Shown one piece after another: positions 13,201-26,249 of a stretch of 64,000 nt of DNA (positions are counted from its first letter, which is position 1; every line of letters begins with the position of its first letter). The notes beneath the pieces are model-generated. The model made no database searches. It was not told the origin of the DNA and saw nothing but the letters and a program-made list of their open reading frames with translations. Both the position numbers and the translations under genes were made by a program. The DNA is from Theristus sp. LFF4_11 (Eukaryota > Nematoda > Chromadorea > Monhysterida > Xyalidae). The stretch lies in NCBI GenBank assembly GCA_030248135.1, contig JASANC010003143.1, positions 1-64,000 of the forward strand, read 5' to 3'.

Positions 13201-16200
13201 CGCACGTACAACACACGGTTGCTTGCTTTTTGGCATATGGCCGAGTGGGCCCGATAATAAGGGGGTCACATGCCCGTGGCTGCGCCGCAGTCGTATAAGC
13301 CTCTCTCTCTCCGATTCGATTCGATCGTGATGTGCTGCCGGCCACATGTACGGCATAAATCGGTAATGGCATGGCACACACGATACGGGCGATGATGAAA
13401 ACGGCATGATTCACGCATGCCTGCCTGCCGGAGCGGGGGCATTGGGGGGGGGGGCGAAACGCGCGGGGTTGGTTGTAATTTGTCCTCGTGTGACCAACAA
13501 CCCCAGACCACTGTCTCTTTCTCTCCGACCGATGATCAAGTACCGACGTGTGACCAATGAGTCAAAACGAATCCTTTCAATCTCGCTCTCCCTCTCTAGT
13601 CGTAAAATGTATTTTCAAGCACATAAGCCGCGTCCGATGTTGTTGTTGTTGTTGTTCGACATGCGACAATTAGCAGCGCCATTGGGACGGAGCGAGGCGA
13701 AAACACGGATATAAATTTCGGGCCCGCCGGATAAACTGCACTGGACGTTGGTGCGATTAAAAATGCATAAAACCCATTTTCGGACAGACACGGTTCACTG
13801 GAGAGCTTATACGATGGAAATTGAATGAACAGATGCGTGCTTGTCCGTGTTGTCCATGTGAAGGGCTCGAAATCAGGAAATCAAGCAACGACTAGCAGTG
13901 GACCTTTCTGTTGGCATGTTACGGTAGATGCTTCAGTGGTTGAGGAGGACTGGACAACTGACGAGATGACATTGATATGATAACAAATTTTGAAATTAAG
14001 ACGGTGACAAAGGGCGATGTCACGACACGATACACCAAAAACGCGGAACAAACAAGGCAAAGAAGACGCAACAAACAAGAGAGAGAGAGAGAGAGTGGGA
14101 GAAAAAGAGCCAGCGTTTTGTTGACACAATTTCTACTTCCCGGCGATACAGTTTGCCATTGCATGTCATTCCGCAACAAGAATGTAAACACAACGACGGC
14201 TAGCAAAGTTGCAAAACTCGCCGGACATTTTTCAGACGTGAATCTATAAATTACGGTTTTCTCAACAACCTCGACAGAAAAAAAACGTAAAAAAGTAACT
14301 GCGAAAATTGCGAGAAAAATGTTACAAATGAAAACGAGCAGCAATGAGTTTGTAACAAATGACACGTCAGACAAAACCAAACTACTGCACACAGCTTTTT
14401 GAACGGCTGTAAATTGGGCTATTTTCAGCAGTCGTAATCGCAGCTCTAATAAACCAACGCGAATCAGTGCCTGCCTGCCCCGGCCGTAAACAACAAACGT
14501 TTTGCTTATGGAGATCGCCCACACACGAACACACGAAACTGCGTGTGGTGAATTCAGCAGCCGTAATAAAACGGCGACACGAGAACACAGACACAACTAT
14601 GCGCGGCGCGTTTCAAACGTGGGGGAACACCAGTTGTTGCACGCCTTGAACGACCGAAAGTGATGCCGTCTCAGTGTTCCAGATCGAGTGTGGGCGACTT
14701 TTGCGGACCAGACACGATCGAACCAAACCAAATACAACCAGAACACCGAACAATTGCCGTGCGTGCATCATTACGATCCCACGCACTGCTGAAAACTGCA
14801 AAGACTACAAACACAAAACAGCCGCGCCTCGTGTATAGCGAACCGTTGAACTCTACAAAGTGAACTGAACACCGTGTCTTACTACACATCCATCAAACGG
14901 AGACGCACAATAGATGTAGTACGTTGCGTTCGTTTGACTGACATGTGTGTGGCATCTTCAGCAACGCTCGAAACAGAAAGCAGCACGCATAGAACGGCAA
15001 AACCGCTAAGCTGAAACAACCCAGTGTACAACACACAGCTAGAACCGTTAGAACCAATAGCGTATACAAGTTGCAGAAACAGCCGCCTACAATGATGCAT
15101 AATAGTGAACGAACACACACGATCAGAGGACAAGAGAGAGAGAGAGAAGGAACAAAAAAATAGAGAAATATGTGAATGAGCAATATAGTGGTGGAAGGCA
15201 ACAGTCGGTGCGGGGGTGTACCAGCATGCCACCGCAACACATACACACACACATGAGCTCAAGGTATATAGCGGCAGTTGCAGTAGAACAACACACGCAC
15301 ACATTGCATTGCACTACACATGTTGACATGATGAAAGCAAGGCCTGCTGAACACACTGAGAAACAGGCGTCTGTACAAAAACGAAGAACACAGCCTATAG
15401 TAGCGTCGACGCGAGTACGGAGACGAGACTAGGGACACGCACACCGGGGGCACGGCACGGTGAATTGAGACAGAATGGTCCGAGAGGCGAAGTTCAAGGC
15501 TGGCACGCGCCGCGTATGGTGCTGTGCATGATTGCCAATAAGGCGATGTCACAGTTGTGTGACATGAGAATGGAATGCAATGCAATGAGACGCACTGTGG
15601 ACATGACGCATGCGTCGCCGAACAACACACACACACACACAGTAGTTCTGTTATGCACATGTGCACAAGTGGTTGAAGTTGTGGAAAAAACGAAACTTTT
15701 AGCATCACTAATATGTCGAGAAAAGTTGAAAGAAGCTGTTACGAAAAGGTTGAATGGAAGAGAGAGAGAGAGAGAGATGCCAAACGGTTGTTGGCTGCTG
15801 GCGTAATTGCCATCTTGATCACCACCACAAATATACATGTCAGAAACGCATGTCATAGGTCAACTTAAACCCAGACGCGTGGAGTGACGCAAAACAGCGA
15901 AGCGAGGCGAAGCCGTTAGCACTGCGCCCATTTATTTGTTTTCAGGCGTAAAAATCAACAAAAATAGTGCACACACGTTTTCCAGCGGACTTCGGCGTGG
16001 GATGGCGGAATTTTCGCGCCGAAAAAAGTTTGTTTGTGATTTGAAAGATGATAACAATGATGATGATATGCAACGCCACGAGCGACCCGCCTACTCGATC
16101 ACATAAAGACCAAAGGACGCTGTAGATAGAGAATCGAAACTTTCGAAACAAGTACGCTGTCTGTACACGTCACCATTCATGACAATCCGCAAATGTGTGA

Positions 16201-19039
16201 CGTGGAATGTAGCTGACGTGAATCAGCTTGGAATGTAGCAAAAAAAACACGAATAACCAAACAGCACAACAAAAAACCAAAACGGTTCCATCCGACTAGG
16301 AACATCGGTTGGCTGACTGATATTAAAAGCGACTGAAAAGCAACGCACAAACGCAGCTGGCTGGAAAGCCGCACACGGGGCGCGTGTGTTCTGTATATGA
16401 GCATATCAAACTATATGCTGCGTCACATAATCAGGTGGTGTATATTTCAATAGTTTATGCAATCGCTGAAGCACCGCGCAAACACACCACCCGCCGCCTA
16501 CGCGCTCCGATGCGAATAATAATGGGCCGCATGACATCCGTAACTGTCTTGTTTACACCTGTTTCGCACAGATGCTTGCTTAGGATGACTCAAAAGCTGG
16601 CAGGCCACAACAGTTGTTGATTCACATTGGGAAAGATGCGGAGCAGCGGAATACGGTGACAAACACAATGGCTAGAAATAGTTGACAATGACATCGACGA
16701 TATCTGAGTCACAATGCTGCTTGTGAGACACGAACATCAGAAACACGTGTCGCTGAGTCAAAAAACGCACAGTCATTAAAAGCCGAGCTAATTTTACGCC
16801 ACCTATTTCTCAATCAACTGAACAGACGGTTCTGGAATGCTCCACTGATCTGTCATCGATTTGAAAAAGCTCAGAACTATTTATTGAAACGTAACCTCAA
16901 TTTCGCAAAATGATTCATTGAACTGTGAATGAAATGAATCACAGCATCACAATGAGAAAGTTACCAAATTTAAAATTTAAAATATCACAAAAAATCAATA
17001 ATTAACCAAACACACAAGTAAAAAAAATCGAAGCAAATCCAACATGCCGAATCAACGCAGAGCCAAAAAAACCGAACAAACCACCGGAAAGTAGTTGACG
17101 AACAAAATTCCGAATGAAAACACACACGCACCAGACACAAATGATCGAACAGTGAAAGGGAGAAAAAAACAAACGCCATAACACTGGGGGAGAGGGGCCG
17201 ATACGACCAGTCACCACGGTCGGTGTGCGCGGTTTGGTGGTGGGTGTGCGGGTCTATTTGTGGCGGAGAGAGTGTCACGGTGGCGGGCTGCGGCAGGGGC
17301 CGGCTGAACCGGGCGGTGCCGGGTACGAGCGCGAGCACGCACGGCCTCCCGGCTAGCTTTACATTATAGCGCACGGCGGCGGCATATTGATACAAACGGC
17401 TAACTCGTCAGCCTGATACTTCCTTCACACCATTTTGTGTTAATAGTGTTACCCTTTTTTATATATGTTTTGTTATCGGTTAACGAATTGACAAATGCTT
17501 TTTCGATTGATCGTGCCCGGCAAATCGACACTACTACCGAAACGCCGGCCAACCAACACTCGACAACAAAACAGAAATAACCGGAAGAAAAAGTACAGCA
17601 GAACACAGGTCAGTTAGCAGACTACAACAAAACTGTCCGACATGCACGCGTACACACACACACACTTTGCACTAGACTAGCTGCGTCGAGCAAAATGGCG
17701 GCGACTACGCAGCAGTCGTATAAGCCATTAGAAATTAGCCGGACATTTCGGACGGGTGCAGAGCAGACAACCATAGCATTCGCAAATTGCGACATTTTAC
17801 GATTACTATCATTGCACTGTGCGCGAGTGTCCAGTGGTCAGTTTGCACAGACCATTGCAGCGCATATAGGATTTCATCATCGCACAGGCGTACACATTTG
17901 ATGTAATTCTGAATTTCAGCTTTACTGACGTCGTCGTTAGATGGTTGGCTGACACCAACTGGCACCACATTCTCTCTCGACTATACTAGTAAGCACACAT
18001 CGTAAAAGACGGAACAAGAGGGAGAGAGTGCGCTGAATGAAAATACGAAGGGCGAAACTGAACTCCCATCGGCTCTTTCGTTCGGTTGCATTGAATAGAA
18101 ATTCTTCAACGGGGAATGCATTTCATGGCGATCAGTCAATATGCTGAAACGCGTCAAGTGACCTCAGATTCAAAAAAGCTTTAAAGGCCGAGAAATTCAA
18201 ATGACTTTTAGAAACGAAGACTTGACCGAAACTACAAATCGGTTTCACACAAAAACAATTAGCCGTTGAAAACAAACGATCAAAGAACACAAAATCGCAA
18301 GGTCGTTCAGAAAACTCGTCAAAAAGTCAGTCGGAGTTGGTGCTTTCTAGAAAATTTCGATGAGCAAACATGCCACACACGGCTGGGCTGCCCTTTCATT
18401 GACAAACACATTTTGGTGCACGTTTTGAGTTGATGTCAGACAGATTTTGCTTCGATGACAGACCATTGACCAATGAGAATGCGTTTTTACAATAGAACAG
18501 CGCGGCAACAACTGGCGATTTTCCGGCGAAAATGCCCAGCGAATACAATTGTCGCGGCAAGGGACCAAAACAAGAGACAGATGAACGAACGACATGAAAA
18601 TTGAATCGTATAATCAAACGAGTAATTGGTGGGGGTAGATATTGTTGTAGTGGAATGGTTGAGCTGATTGCAGACAACAGCATTAATTGCAATTCGAATG
18701 AAACCAAAGTTAATTGCAATATAATAAATGCCACAACAAAATATAGTGGTCATTTTCGGCCAGCGAAATAAACGAGACGCAAAATCAGCTTTTTCGGATA
18801 GAAAATTAAAGAGAACAAAAATTACAACCAGCGACAACTGTTTTTCGAATAAAAATTTGCTAATATTTGAATACTACATGTGCCGTCAGCAACAACATCA
18901 TTGGCATGAATGAGACTGCAACAACAACCAGCCAGCCAACCAACCAACAACAAGGTCACGATGGGTCACTTAACGAGGCACTCCCTGGTACGGGACTGGC
19001 GGCCACACACAGACACACGCACGACGTAGCATCCATGTG

Positions 19040-19070
<31 letters not shown>

Positions 19071-19072
19071 AC
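19040..19072. repeat. (CA)n microsatellite
   Basis: About 33 bp of CA repeats with one interruption. Confidence 0.9.
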
Positions 19073-19482
19073 GACGTTCACTCCGACCACAATCGTCCGC
19101 ACCGCGGCACACCAAGACTTTTTTGAAATGCGCACACGAACAGATTTACATAACGCTCTGGGACAGAATATAGAGGACGCTAGGGGTGACAGTCAGACAG
19201 ACAGACGAGAAAGAGAGAGAGAGAGAGAAACAAACGGCGAGAAAAAAAACGACTCGCTGGTCGGCCACACGAATGTGACGCGGCGTTTGGAAGAGCAGGG
19301 AGAGTGAGGGAGGATTGAAGGAGACTGGCCGTGGATGGAATGCAACGATGAATGAATCGTCTGTGTGATAAACCTGCGATGAATGAACGGCAAATGGCAG
19401 TTTTCAGTTTTAGAAGCATCAAATAATACTGATCAAATGGATGGATTGTGTGTCACGATTAATGAACTTATCTCGTTTTCTT

Positions 19483-19570
19483 ATTGCATTCAGAGACGAA
19501 CATTTGAGATAACTGTTTACCAGAAAATTGCATTCAGAGACGAACATTTGAGATAACTGTTTACCAGAAA
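19483..19570. repeat. Perfect tandem duplication of 44 bp
   Basis: Two back-to-back copies (19483-19526 and 19527-19570) of a non-repetitive 44-bp unit beginning ATTGCATTCAGAGACG. The identity suggests a recent duplication. Confidence 0.9.
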
Positions 19571-21538
19571 TGATCGAGTTAATGAAAGAGCAAAAAAGAC
19601 AGCGATTTGATTAATATTGTATCCGTTCCATGAAATAGCAACAACTAGCCTCGGCCTAATCAAAAAGTCTTGCTCAATCGCTGTCAATTAAATGGAGTGA
19701 ATATGCAAGAAAAGCTTTATTAGTTTTGTGGTCCTAACGAACACTCCAGAAAACAAACAAAATAAAACAAAAAAAAACGATCGAAAGATTACAACGAAGA
19801 GATTACACTGCGCCAAAACCGCCTAAACGCCAAAGCGGAATGACCGACTGTCGATAAAAAACAATCGCGTTAAAAAAATACCATGACACACTGTCAGAAC
19901 AGGATGTCGTTGTTGTAGTGGTTGTTGTTTTCTGCGGTTGTCAACAACAGAACGAGAACTAAAAGCTATGTATGAAAGCTCACATAGGCATCAGCTGACT
20001 GTATTGAGCAGAAAGCCAGAAAACATGTTGTGGTCACGAGGTTTCCACGTAGGCGAGTAAGCAGCGCACACGCGCACGCACGCACAGTCGAACGAAAACA
20101 GCGAAATTGCCTCTAAGTACAGGGCGAGGTGCCAAATGTGTAGTGTTCGCTCGCTCTCGCTCACCCCGTGCTCGTTCCATAGTCACACGACATAACTGAC
20201 AGCTAGAAAGAGAGAGAGACAGAGCGAACAAACCCTATAAACAACGTTGGAGAGCGAATGGTGGCTATTGAACGGAACGAGAAAAAAACCGAAACGAAAC
20301 CGTAGTCGGGCAACAACAACAACAACTAATATATTGGAAAACCAACAAGCATGCCGCATCGCAGCTCCTGGTGGAAAAGTATCAATAGAGTCAAGACTTT
20401 TCTTGCAAAAAAGCTATGCCAAATGCGAACTAGCAGATATTTACTTGTACGTCTAAATTTCACGTGTCATCGTCGCTCTGCAAAAGCAACGAGAAACTAC
20501 CACAGTTCAGAGCAAACGTCCGATAGAAACGTCAACATTCAAAGCACAATCGAATCCCACAACAGATTTTACCACAGCTATCAGATATGTTCACTATTAG
20601 TTTATTCAAGAAATAGCTAATATCAACCGTAATGTCAATGTCAAATGAAACTAAGAAAAAAACGCCATCCGCACACATGAGACCTTAGAGAGCGAAATGA
20701 AAAACGACAACAAACGAACGAACGGTTGAGAAACGAGGAGCCCGACGAACACCCACGTAACTCACTCAAACTCTGCAGCCAATATTTTCATTTTATTTCT
20801 CCCCTAACCTTAAGGAGAAAGAGACAGAGACAGACGCATTTTTTCTCGTCTGCTCTGTTTACATTTCTGACTGACAGCTGGCGCTCGTTCTGATGGGCGG
20901 AGTTGCCGGCTGACACGTGCGACGCTGAGCGTGTGTTCAACGAAACTTTTGTCGTTGTTGTTGAGACATTCAAATGACATTTCAAACTTTCAGTCGAATG
21001 ATTTTCAAGGGAGAACTATCGAAATCTCGAACACCACTGACTTTTGAAATGGAACGGCTAAAGGCGTGTCTGAAATTAGCGTTCCTGAGTTTAGTCGGTA
21101 GTGATTAGCAGTTCAGATAACCGGAAGTTGTTCTTCAATCTTTGGAAGAACGAAAAGAATCGCCAATGCAACTTTCTACCGTGCAGTTTCTGCAAATATA
21201 TGATTGCCGAGTCACTCACACGGCAAATCTTCATTCGCTCACAGAGACAACAGTTTTGTTCAACCACTCAACAGTTTTTGACAACAGTGTGTGCGTGTCT
21301 TCATCACGAACGAAAACACCATCTTCTTTTAACATGCTCAATCGGCCAAGCAAACCGAACAATGCAAACGTTTCAATAAATCAAACAAAACATTCGACTC
21401 AATATTATCACATTCGACTCCACTCCATATCTAACGCTTTCTTTCGTGCCATCCCTGCAGCCAAAACTTGACAACTTGAAAACTGCAGCCAGTTTTCTTC
21501 ACCGCAGAAACTTAAAAGTACAAGTCCAAAAACGAAGG

Positions 21539-21812
21539 TCACACGAAATTCCAGGCAAAAATCATGAAGTCACTATCTGTGGAAAGTGTCTTAAACGCAT
21601 TTTCAGAACAAAGTCAGTTTTGATAGGGAACATTTGCTTTTTTAATTAATAAAAAAATTAGTTCAAAAATTAATTGAAGTTCACACGAAATTCCGGGCAA
21701 AAATCATGAAGTCACTATCTGTGGAAAGTGTCTTAAACGCATTTTCAGAACAAAGTCAGTTGATATGGAACATTTGCTTTTTTAATTAATAAAAAAATAA
21801 TTCAAAAATTAA
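21539..21812. repeat. Tandem duplication of about 141 bp
   Basis: Two adjacent near-identical copies (from 21539 and from 21680), each starting TCACACGAAATTCC and containing GTCACTATCTGTGGAAAGTG. They differ by a few substitutions and small indels. No coding content recognised. Confidence 0.9.
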
Positions 21813-22811
21813 TTACAAATTAATTTGAAAAAGAATTCAAAAAAGTTTAAAAAAGATCGAACCCTACCAACTGTCGCTTCTGCACCTAGCTTTGAAACAA
21901 CCCACGGTGTCAATCAGCCAATTCGCAGCTCAAAAAACAACCAAAAAACTGACGTCAACCTTTTTTCAAGTCACACGCCCACACCCACTCAAGAATCTTT
22001 TTGCTGCTCGCAGTCGCACCTTGTTGATTTGATTTCTATCCACCCAAATTACGATCCGAAGCGAAAGTGCAGCAGGAACTGATTTTGAATTTCAAAACTG
22101 TTCGTTTTCGTTTTTCTTTCAGGTTCCAGTTTTTTTTCAATCGTTATTATGTTCGTTATCGTTTTCAATTTCAATTTCGCTTCAATCAAAAGCCTGAAAA
22201 CAAAAAAAGTATTTTTTCGCTTCTGTCCGTCCACCACCGGTCGCTGTTCGGTCATGTATATTAAAACTCATTGAAGTTTTTGAACGAGACCAACTGAATA
22301 AGACAAAAAGATCTGTCTGTGGTGAAACACCTTCGGCAGTTCTGCCTGGTGTCCGTCGCACTGACGAGCCAGGGGACACCGCGGTATGCGTCTACCTGGC
22401 GAAACCGCAAACAGCGAACTTCAAATGTATTGATCACTTTTTGCGAACTTACGAGCGCTATTATTTTCAGAAAACAAAACAAAAAACTTTCTTCATTTTG
22501 TGAAAAAAAACCATTTGACTTGATGACCTTGATTCTTCAAAAAAGCACTTGGTTTTGGTACCTTGAAAACCATAAGTCACGCGCGCAAACTACGTCACGC
22601 CCGACGACGACACGTTCAAAAATGGTCGAGCTCGAGGCTAAGAAATAGTGTTATTAAACAAAAATCGAATTTCTTTTTAAAGTGATTAAAAGAACAGAAA
22701 TGCCGATTTAAAAAAATCGAAAAATTTTCCTCTAATATGCTCTGAAAAAATGAAATTTGGCACAATTTTTCGAAAGTTCAACGAAAATTTTCTTTGATAT
22801 TACCTCGAAAA

Positions 22812-24279
22812 CAGTAGCGAAAGTGCGGGGGGGTGGGGGGGTGCACCCCCCCCCCCTCAGCCGAAAATCCTGCCCGTGCACGGGCAGATACCCGTGTACC
22901 CCCCCCCTCCCCCCCTTTACCTCGACACGGGTACTAGACTCCCCCCCCATAGGGTTAGGGGAAAAAAAAATCCGGATTTTTTTTAAATTAAAAAAAAAAT
23001 TTTTTTTTACAAGTTAGGTTTGTTCGAAGCGTCTCGTCGAGCTGAGTTCATCTAGACTATTTTAAGAACGATCCGGGAAACTATAAGAGCGAAAATCGTG
23101 TTTTATTGAAATTATGTCCATTTCATAGAGGGAAAGTTGCATTTTCAACAGTAAAACAGGGCAATTTTTCACGTGTACTTGAATATTGAACCGTTCTTAG
23201 TGGTTCCTCTTTAGAAAATTACCAAAATTTGACTGTGTTCAAAAATTCCTGTTTGCTGTAGCTAAGTCGGCAACCCCTGTCGACCCGGTCGCCCCCCCCC
23301 AAGACACTTACTTTCAGGTTCAACCAGCTATGCTATCTGCCACATGGCGAGAGCCCACTCTTCAAATCATCGTATCGAAAACACGTACCATGATTTCGCG
23401 ATCACGTTGCGGGCAACTGACAGACGCAAGTTTAACACGTTAGTTTAGCTCAGCACGCAAGTTTTAACATGTGGCCATGTTATCGGGTATCTGAAAAACG
23501 GTCGTGTGATGTGGTATTAACCAACATCTCCGCTCAAATTGTTTAACAATATATCGCACAACTCCATTGTAGACCTATAACATACGCCAATCAACAAGAT
23601 ATCATGTTCATCTCATGGCCTACCGACTGAAAAACATGTTCTAAGTTGCAAGAAAACGATTTCTGAAACGATATTTCAATTCAGTTAAGTCATTTCAACG
23701 CTAAAAATTGACTCTAGAAGTCATCCAAATCGAAAAACATGGAGTACGTCGGTCAAAATGACCAAATAATGACATTCACCTAAGCACACAAAGTTGGGAA
23801 GAAAATTTGGTTTGAACTTTCAAAAAATTATGCCATAAATCGAATTTTCAGAGCAAAGTAGAAGAAAAAAATTTCAAATTTTTTTTTTTAAGTTTGAAAA
23901 AAAAATCCAAATTTTTTTTTTTAAAAAAAAAACGAAAAAAAAAATAAAAAAAAAATTTTTTTTTCAAAGCCCCTAACCCTACCCCCCCACCCCCCTCCGC
24001 GAGAAAACACGGGATCGCACCCCCCCCCCCTCACGGTGGTCAATCTCATCTCAATTTTTTCCAAAAATACCGTAATTTTTGCATTTTTCTTGACGTTTGT
24101 GTCTGTCCCTGCATAGATTTTGTTGTTTCTGACCAAACAAGCAGCTTGTTTGCACAAAATATTCTGTATTTTACAAGAATTTCTGTGTTTTTCTGAGGCA
24201 AAAATTTGGTATTACCCGTGCGATCCCGTGCACCCCCCCCCCTCACGAAATTTTTCTGCCAGTGCACCCCCCCTTACTG
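22812..24279. mobile_element. hAT-like element, family D, with C-run and G-run interior
   Basis: The element sits inside family B. Its ends read CAGTAGCGAAAGTG on the left and CCCTTACTG on the right, giving CAGTA-type inverted termini. Flanks ctcgaaaa and tcgaaaaa resemble an imperfect 8-bp target duplication. The interior has long G and C runs around 22825-22945 and 23982-24265. It is itself split by the family C element. The boundaries are my inference from comparison with the uninterrupted copy at 52974-53705. Confidence 0.55.
22950..23981 (-). mobile_element. hAT-like non-autonomous element, family C (1032 bp)
   Basis: Inverted termini begin TAGGGTTAGGGG at both ends. The flanks are the 8-bp direct repeat ccccccca (22942-22949 and 23982-23989); this is low-complexity sequence, but the sister copy at 43692-45501 has a complex 8-bp duplication. 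The interior (for example 23330-23480) is the reverse complement of 44960-45110 in that copy. There is no open frame of transposase size. Confidence 0.85.
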
Positions 24280-24829
24280 TCGAAAAACCGTCAGCAGTCG
24301 ATTTTGGACCGTTTTACCGACTGATTTTAGGCTTTGACAACTTCTGCGATGAAGTTTTTGAGAGTCCCAAAGCTTGGCTTACCATTTCCGATGCAGATAA
24401 GGTGACGATTCGCCTCGCAGAGCGTCCGAGCTGTTCCGTTTGCAAGCGCTACGTTGTCTGGTCGGGTTGATGCTTCGTGTCGTGTTGTCGCGACATCATC
24501 AAAAGAATTGATCGAATTTCAAGGCGGTATGTTTGTCTTCACTTTAGCATAGCATTGGCTTAGCTGGGGACAATTAGTGACGTTTTGGAGGTCAAAACAC
24601 AAGAAGAGGCATGGTAACGGTTTGGAAAAGGGGTAATTGATTGAGGTCACCAAAACAAAATCTGCAAAGTTCCGCCATACGGAAGTCATTCGGGAGGCGC
24701 TTGCATGCATATCATATGTGGTTCTTCGGACTCCGTAATTGATTTAGCACAACTTTGATTTTTGAAATTTTTTTTTTAAATTTTTCTTTAAAAAAAACAA
24801 AAATGACGATTTTTGTTTTTTTAACAACC

Positions 24830-25067
24830 CTAGCGGGCGGGGCGCCCGGCACGGGCCATTTGTTCCAGAGCCGGGGGGTTGGGCCGGCGGCGCCCAGACC
24901 CCCTCCCCCCTCCCAGAACAACTATGGTCGGGTGGCCATTTTCTTTTTGGCATTGAGCCTGAAGAGACGGACGAAGGAGCAGTTGTCGAATTTTTTTTTT
25001 TAAATCGGCATTTTTGTTTTTTTTTAATTACTTTTTTTTTAAATTTTTGATTTTTGTTTAACAACCC
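24830..25067. mobile_element. Fragment with a second family B-like terminus and GC-rich core
   Basis: A GC-rich block (24830-24910) is followed by poly-T stretches and a terminus reading TTTTTGTTTAACAACCCTAG at 25049-25068, the family B end. It may be another truncated or rearranged hAT-like insertion. The left boundary is unclear. Confidence 0.4.
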
Positions 25068-26203
25068 TAGCGCCCGCGCCCGACCCCACAAAAAAGTCGG
25101 GATTCGATCCGAGAACAAAATGACGACAACCAAAAATAAAAAACCAATTATTTGGGTGAGGTGCGTGTGGGACTCAGAAAACAAAGTATTCGGAATCGGA
25201 CATATTGAAGTTGAACCAGCCAATCCACCCAACCAGCTTGCTGCACACGTTTAAAATTATCCAGTCAAATGAAACTAGCTTAACATAATAGTTAATACCA
25301 CAGTAAAAAATCATGGAAAGTGCATAAAAAACAACTTTTCTGCCTAGCGTGTCTCGTCAAGTGCATTGAAGGCCCTAATGTAACATGTTTACACAGGATT
25401 AGGATTATGGAATGGATTCCTCCCTGGAGTGGTCACGTGCACGTATTTGCTCATGCACCGCACTTTTGAAAAGGCTTGGCTTAGGCTTAGGGCTGAACTT
25501 AGGGTTAGAATTAGGTTTAGGCTTGTTTAGGATTATGTTCAGGAGATACAATACTTTTTAATTTTGTTTCTGTTGATCTTGTTTTGAAATATTTTCCTTG
25601 AAGATATAATCTTCATTCTCCATTGTTCCATTCTGTAATTTTTCAGTTCAACAATCTTCAAAGCCCTGTTTTCTGCACTTATTTTCAAAATAATTTCTGT
25701 CTTTTGACACCTTTGATTTGAATCAAAGATCATACTCCCACAACAACTATCCAAACAACTAATTCAAACAACAATGAAACAACGACTAACTCCAACAACA
25801 ACTGAACTGGCACTTTTACTCTCATGGGTTTCTCCAAGCCAATCTTTTCAGCCCAAACAATGATTTGATCCCTTTTTATTTATGTGCTTTTGTGATGAAG
25901 ACAAAAATAAAACGCGGGCGCAATATCCATTTTTTACGTTCGAACTAAAAACCACAGAATGCCAGCATTTTCGGTAAATTGCTTTTCCTTCACAGAAATG
26001 GTGATTTTTCAAATTCCCGATATCTTTGTGTTCAGTCCATTCATTCTGGCCTTTTTTTTCTCGTTTTTAATCCCGTTACACTTACTAGCAGCAGACACAG
26101 CACAAGCACGCGCATGCATTTTCATTTTGGTCGTGTTACCCTAACTCGCACGCTGATTGGTCGGAAACGCAATTTCGCAGTGCACGTGCGTGTTTCTTCT
26201 AAC

Positions 26204-26249
26204 ATGGCGACCTTGAACAGAAAAGACACACACGCGAAATTCGGTTACG
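26204..26249 (+). CDS. Possible isolated first coding exon (unidentified)
   Basis: An ATG in the context ACATGGCGACC opens a frame reading MATLNRKDTHAKFGY and is followed at 26250 by GTAGGTGT, a plausible donor. Upstream are an inverted CCAAT motif (GATTGGTC) and a pyrimidine-rich stretch, as at a housekeeping promoter. I could not find a compatible second exon downstream and do not recognise the peptide. It could equally be chance. Confidence 0.2.

Larger units (their letters stand above)
9001..22600. other. Gene-poor stretch rich in CA, GA and CAA microsatellites
   Basis: Composition shifts to higher GC with many CpG and ACAC/GAGA/CAACAA tracts. The many open frames (up to 258 residues) are mostly low-complexity translations of these tracts, for example poly-leucine, serine or cysteine runs. 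None shows a domain motif or a set of compatible splice sites. The stretch could be intergenic or a long 5' or intronic part of a gene whose exons lie elsewhere. An AAAATGGCGGC motif, the core recognised by YY1-type factors in animals, occurs at 17692-17702, but no linked gene was found. Confidence 0.5.
22646..24829 (-). mobile_element. hAT-like MITE, family B, interrupted by two nested elements
   Basis: The ends read TAGTGTTATTAAACAAAAAT and, at the right, a run ending AACAACCCTA. Internal sequence from about 24280 to 24800 matches, in reverse orientation, the clean 732-bp copy at 52974-53705 inside the aminopeptidase gene. Removing the two insertions it carries brings it close to that length. 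Unlike the clean copy it shows no matching 8-bp target duplication (CTAAGAAA on the left, GCGGGCGG on the right), so its right flank may be rearranged. No transposase frame. Confidence 0.75.

Noticed and set aside
17692..17702. YY1-like AAAATGGCGGC as a promoter
   Set aside because: Single motif with no linked exon; kept only as a remark.
9001..22600. CRISPR-like or operon-like organisation
   Set aside because: No regular spacer-repeat pattern; split genes with spliceosomal introns elsewhere show a eukaryotic genome.
22950..23981. TAGGGTTAGGGG ends as telomere-like sequence
   Set aside because: They are inverted termini of an element with an 8-bp target duplication, also present at 43692-45501.
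25095..25112. B-box-like GGATTCGATCC as tRNA
   Set aside because: No pairing acceptor stem or A box in the right place.
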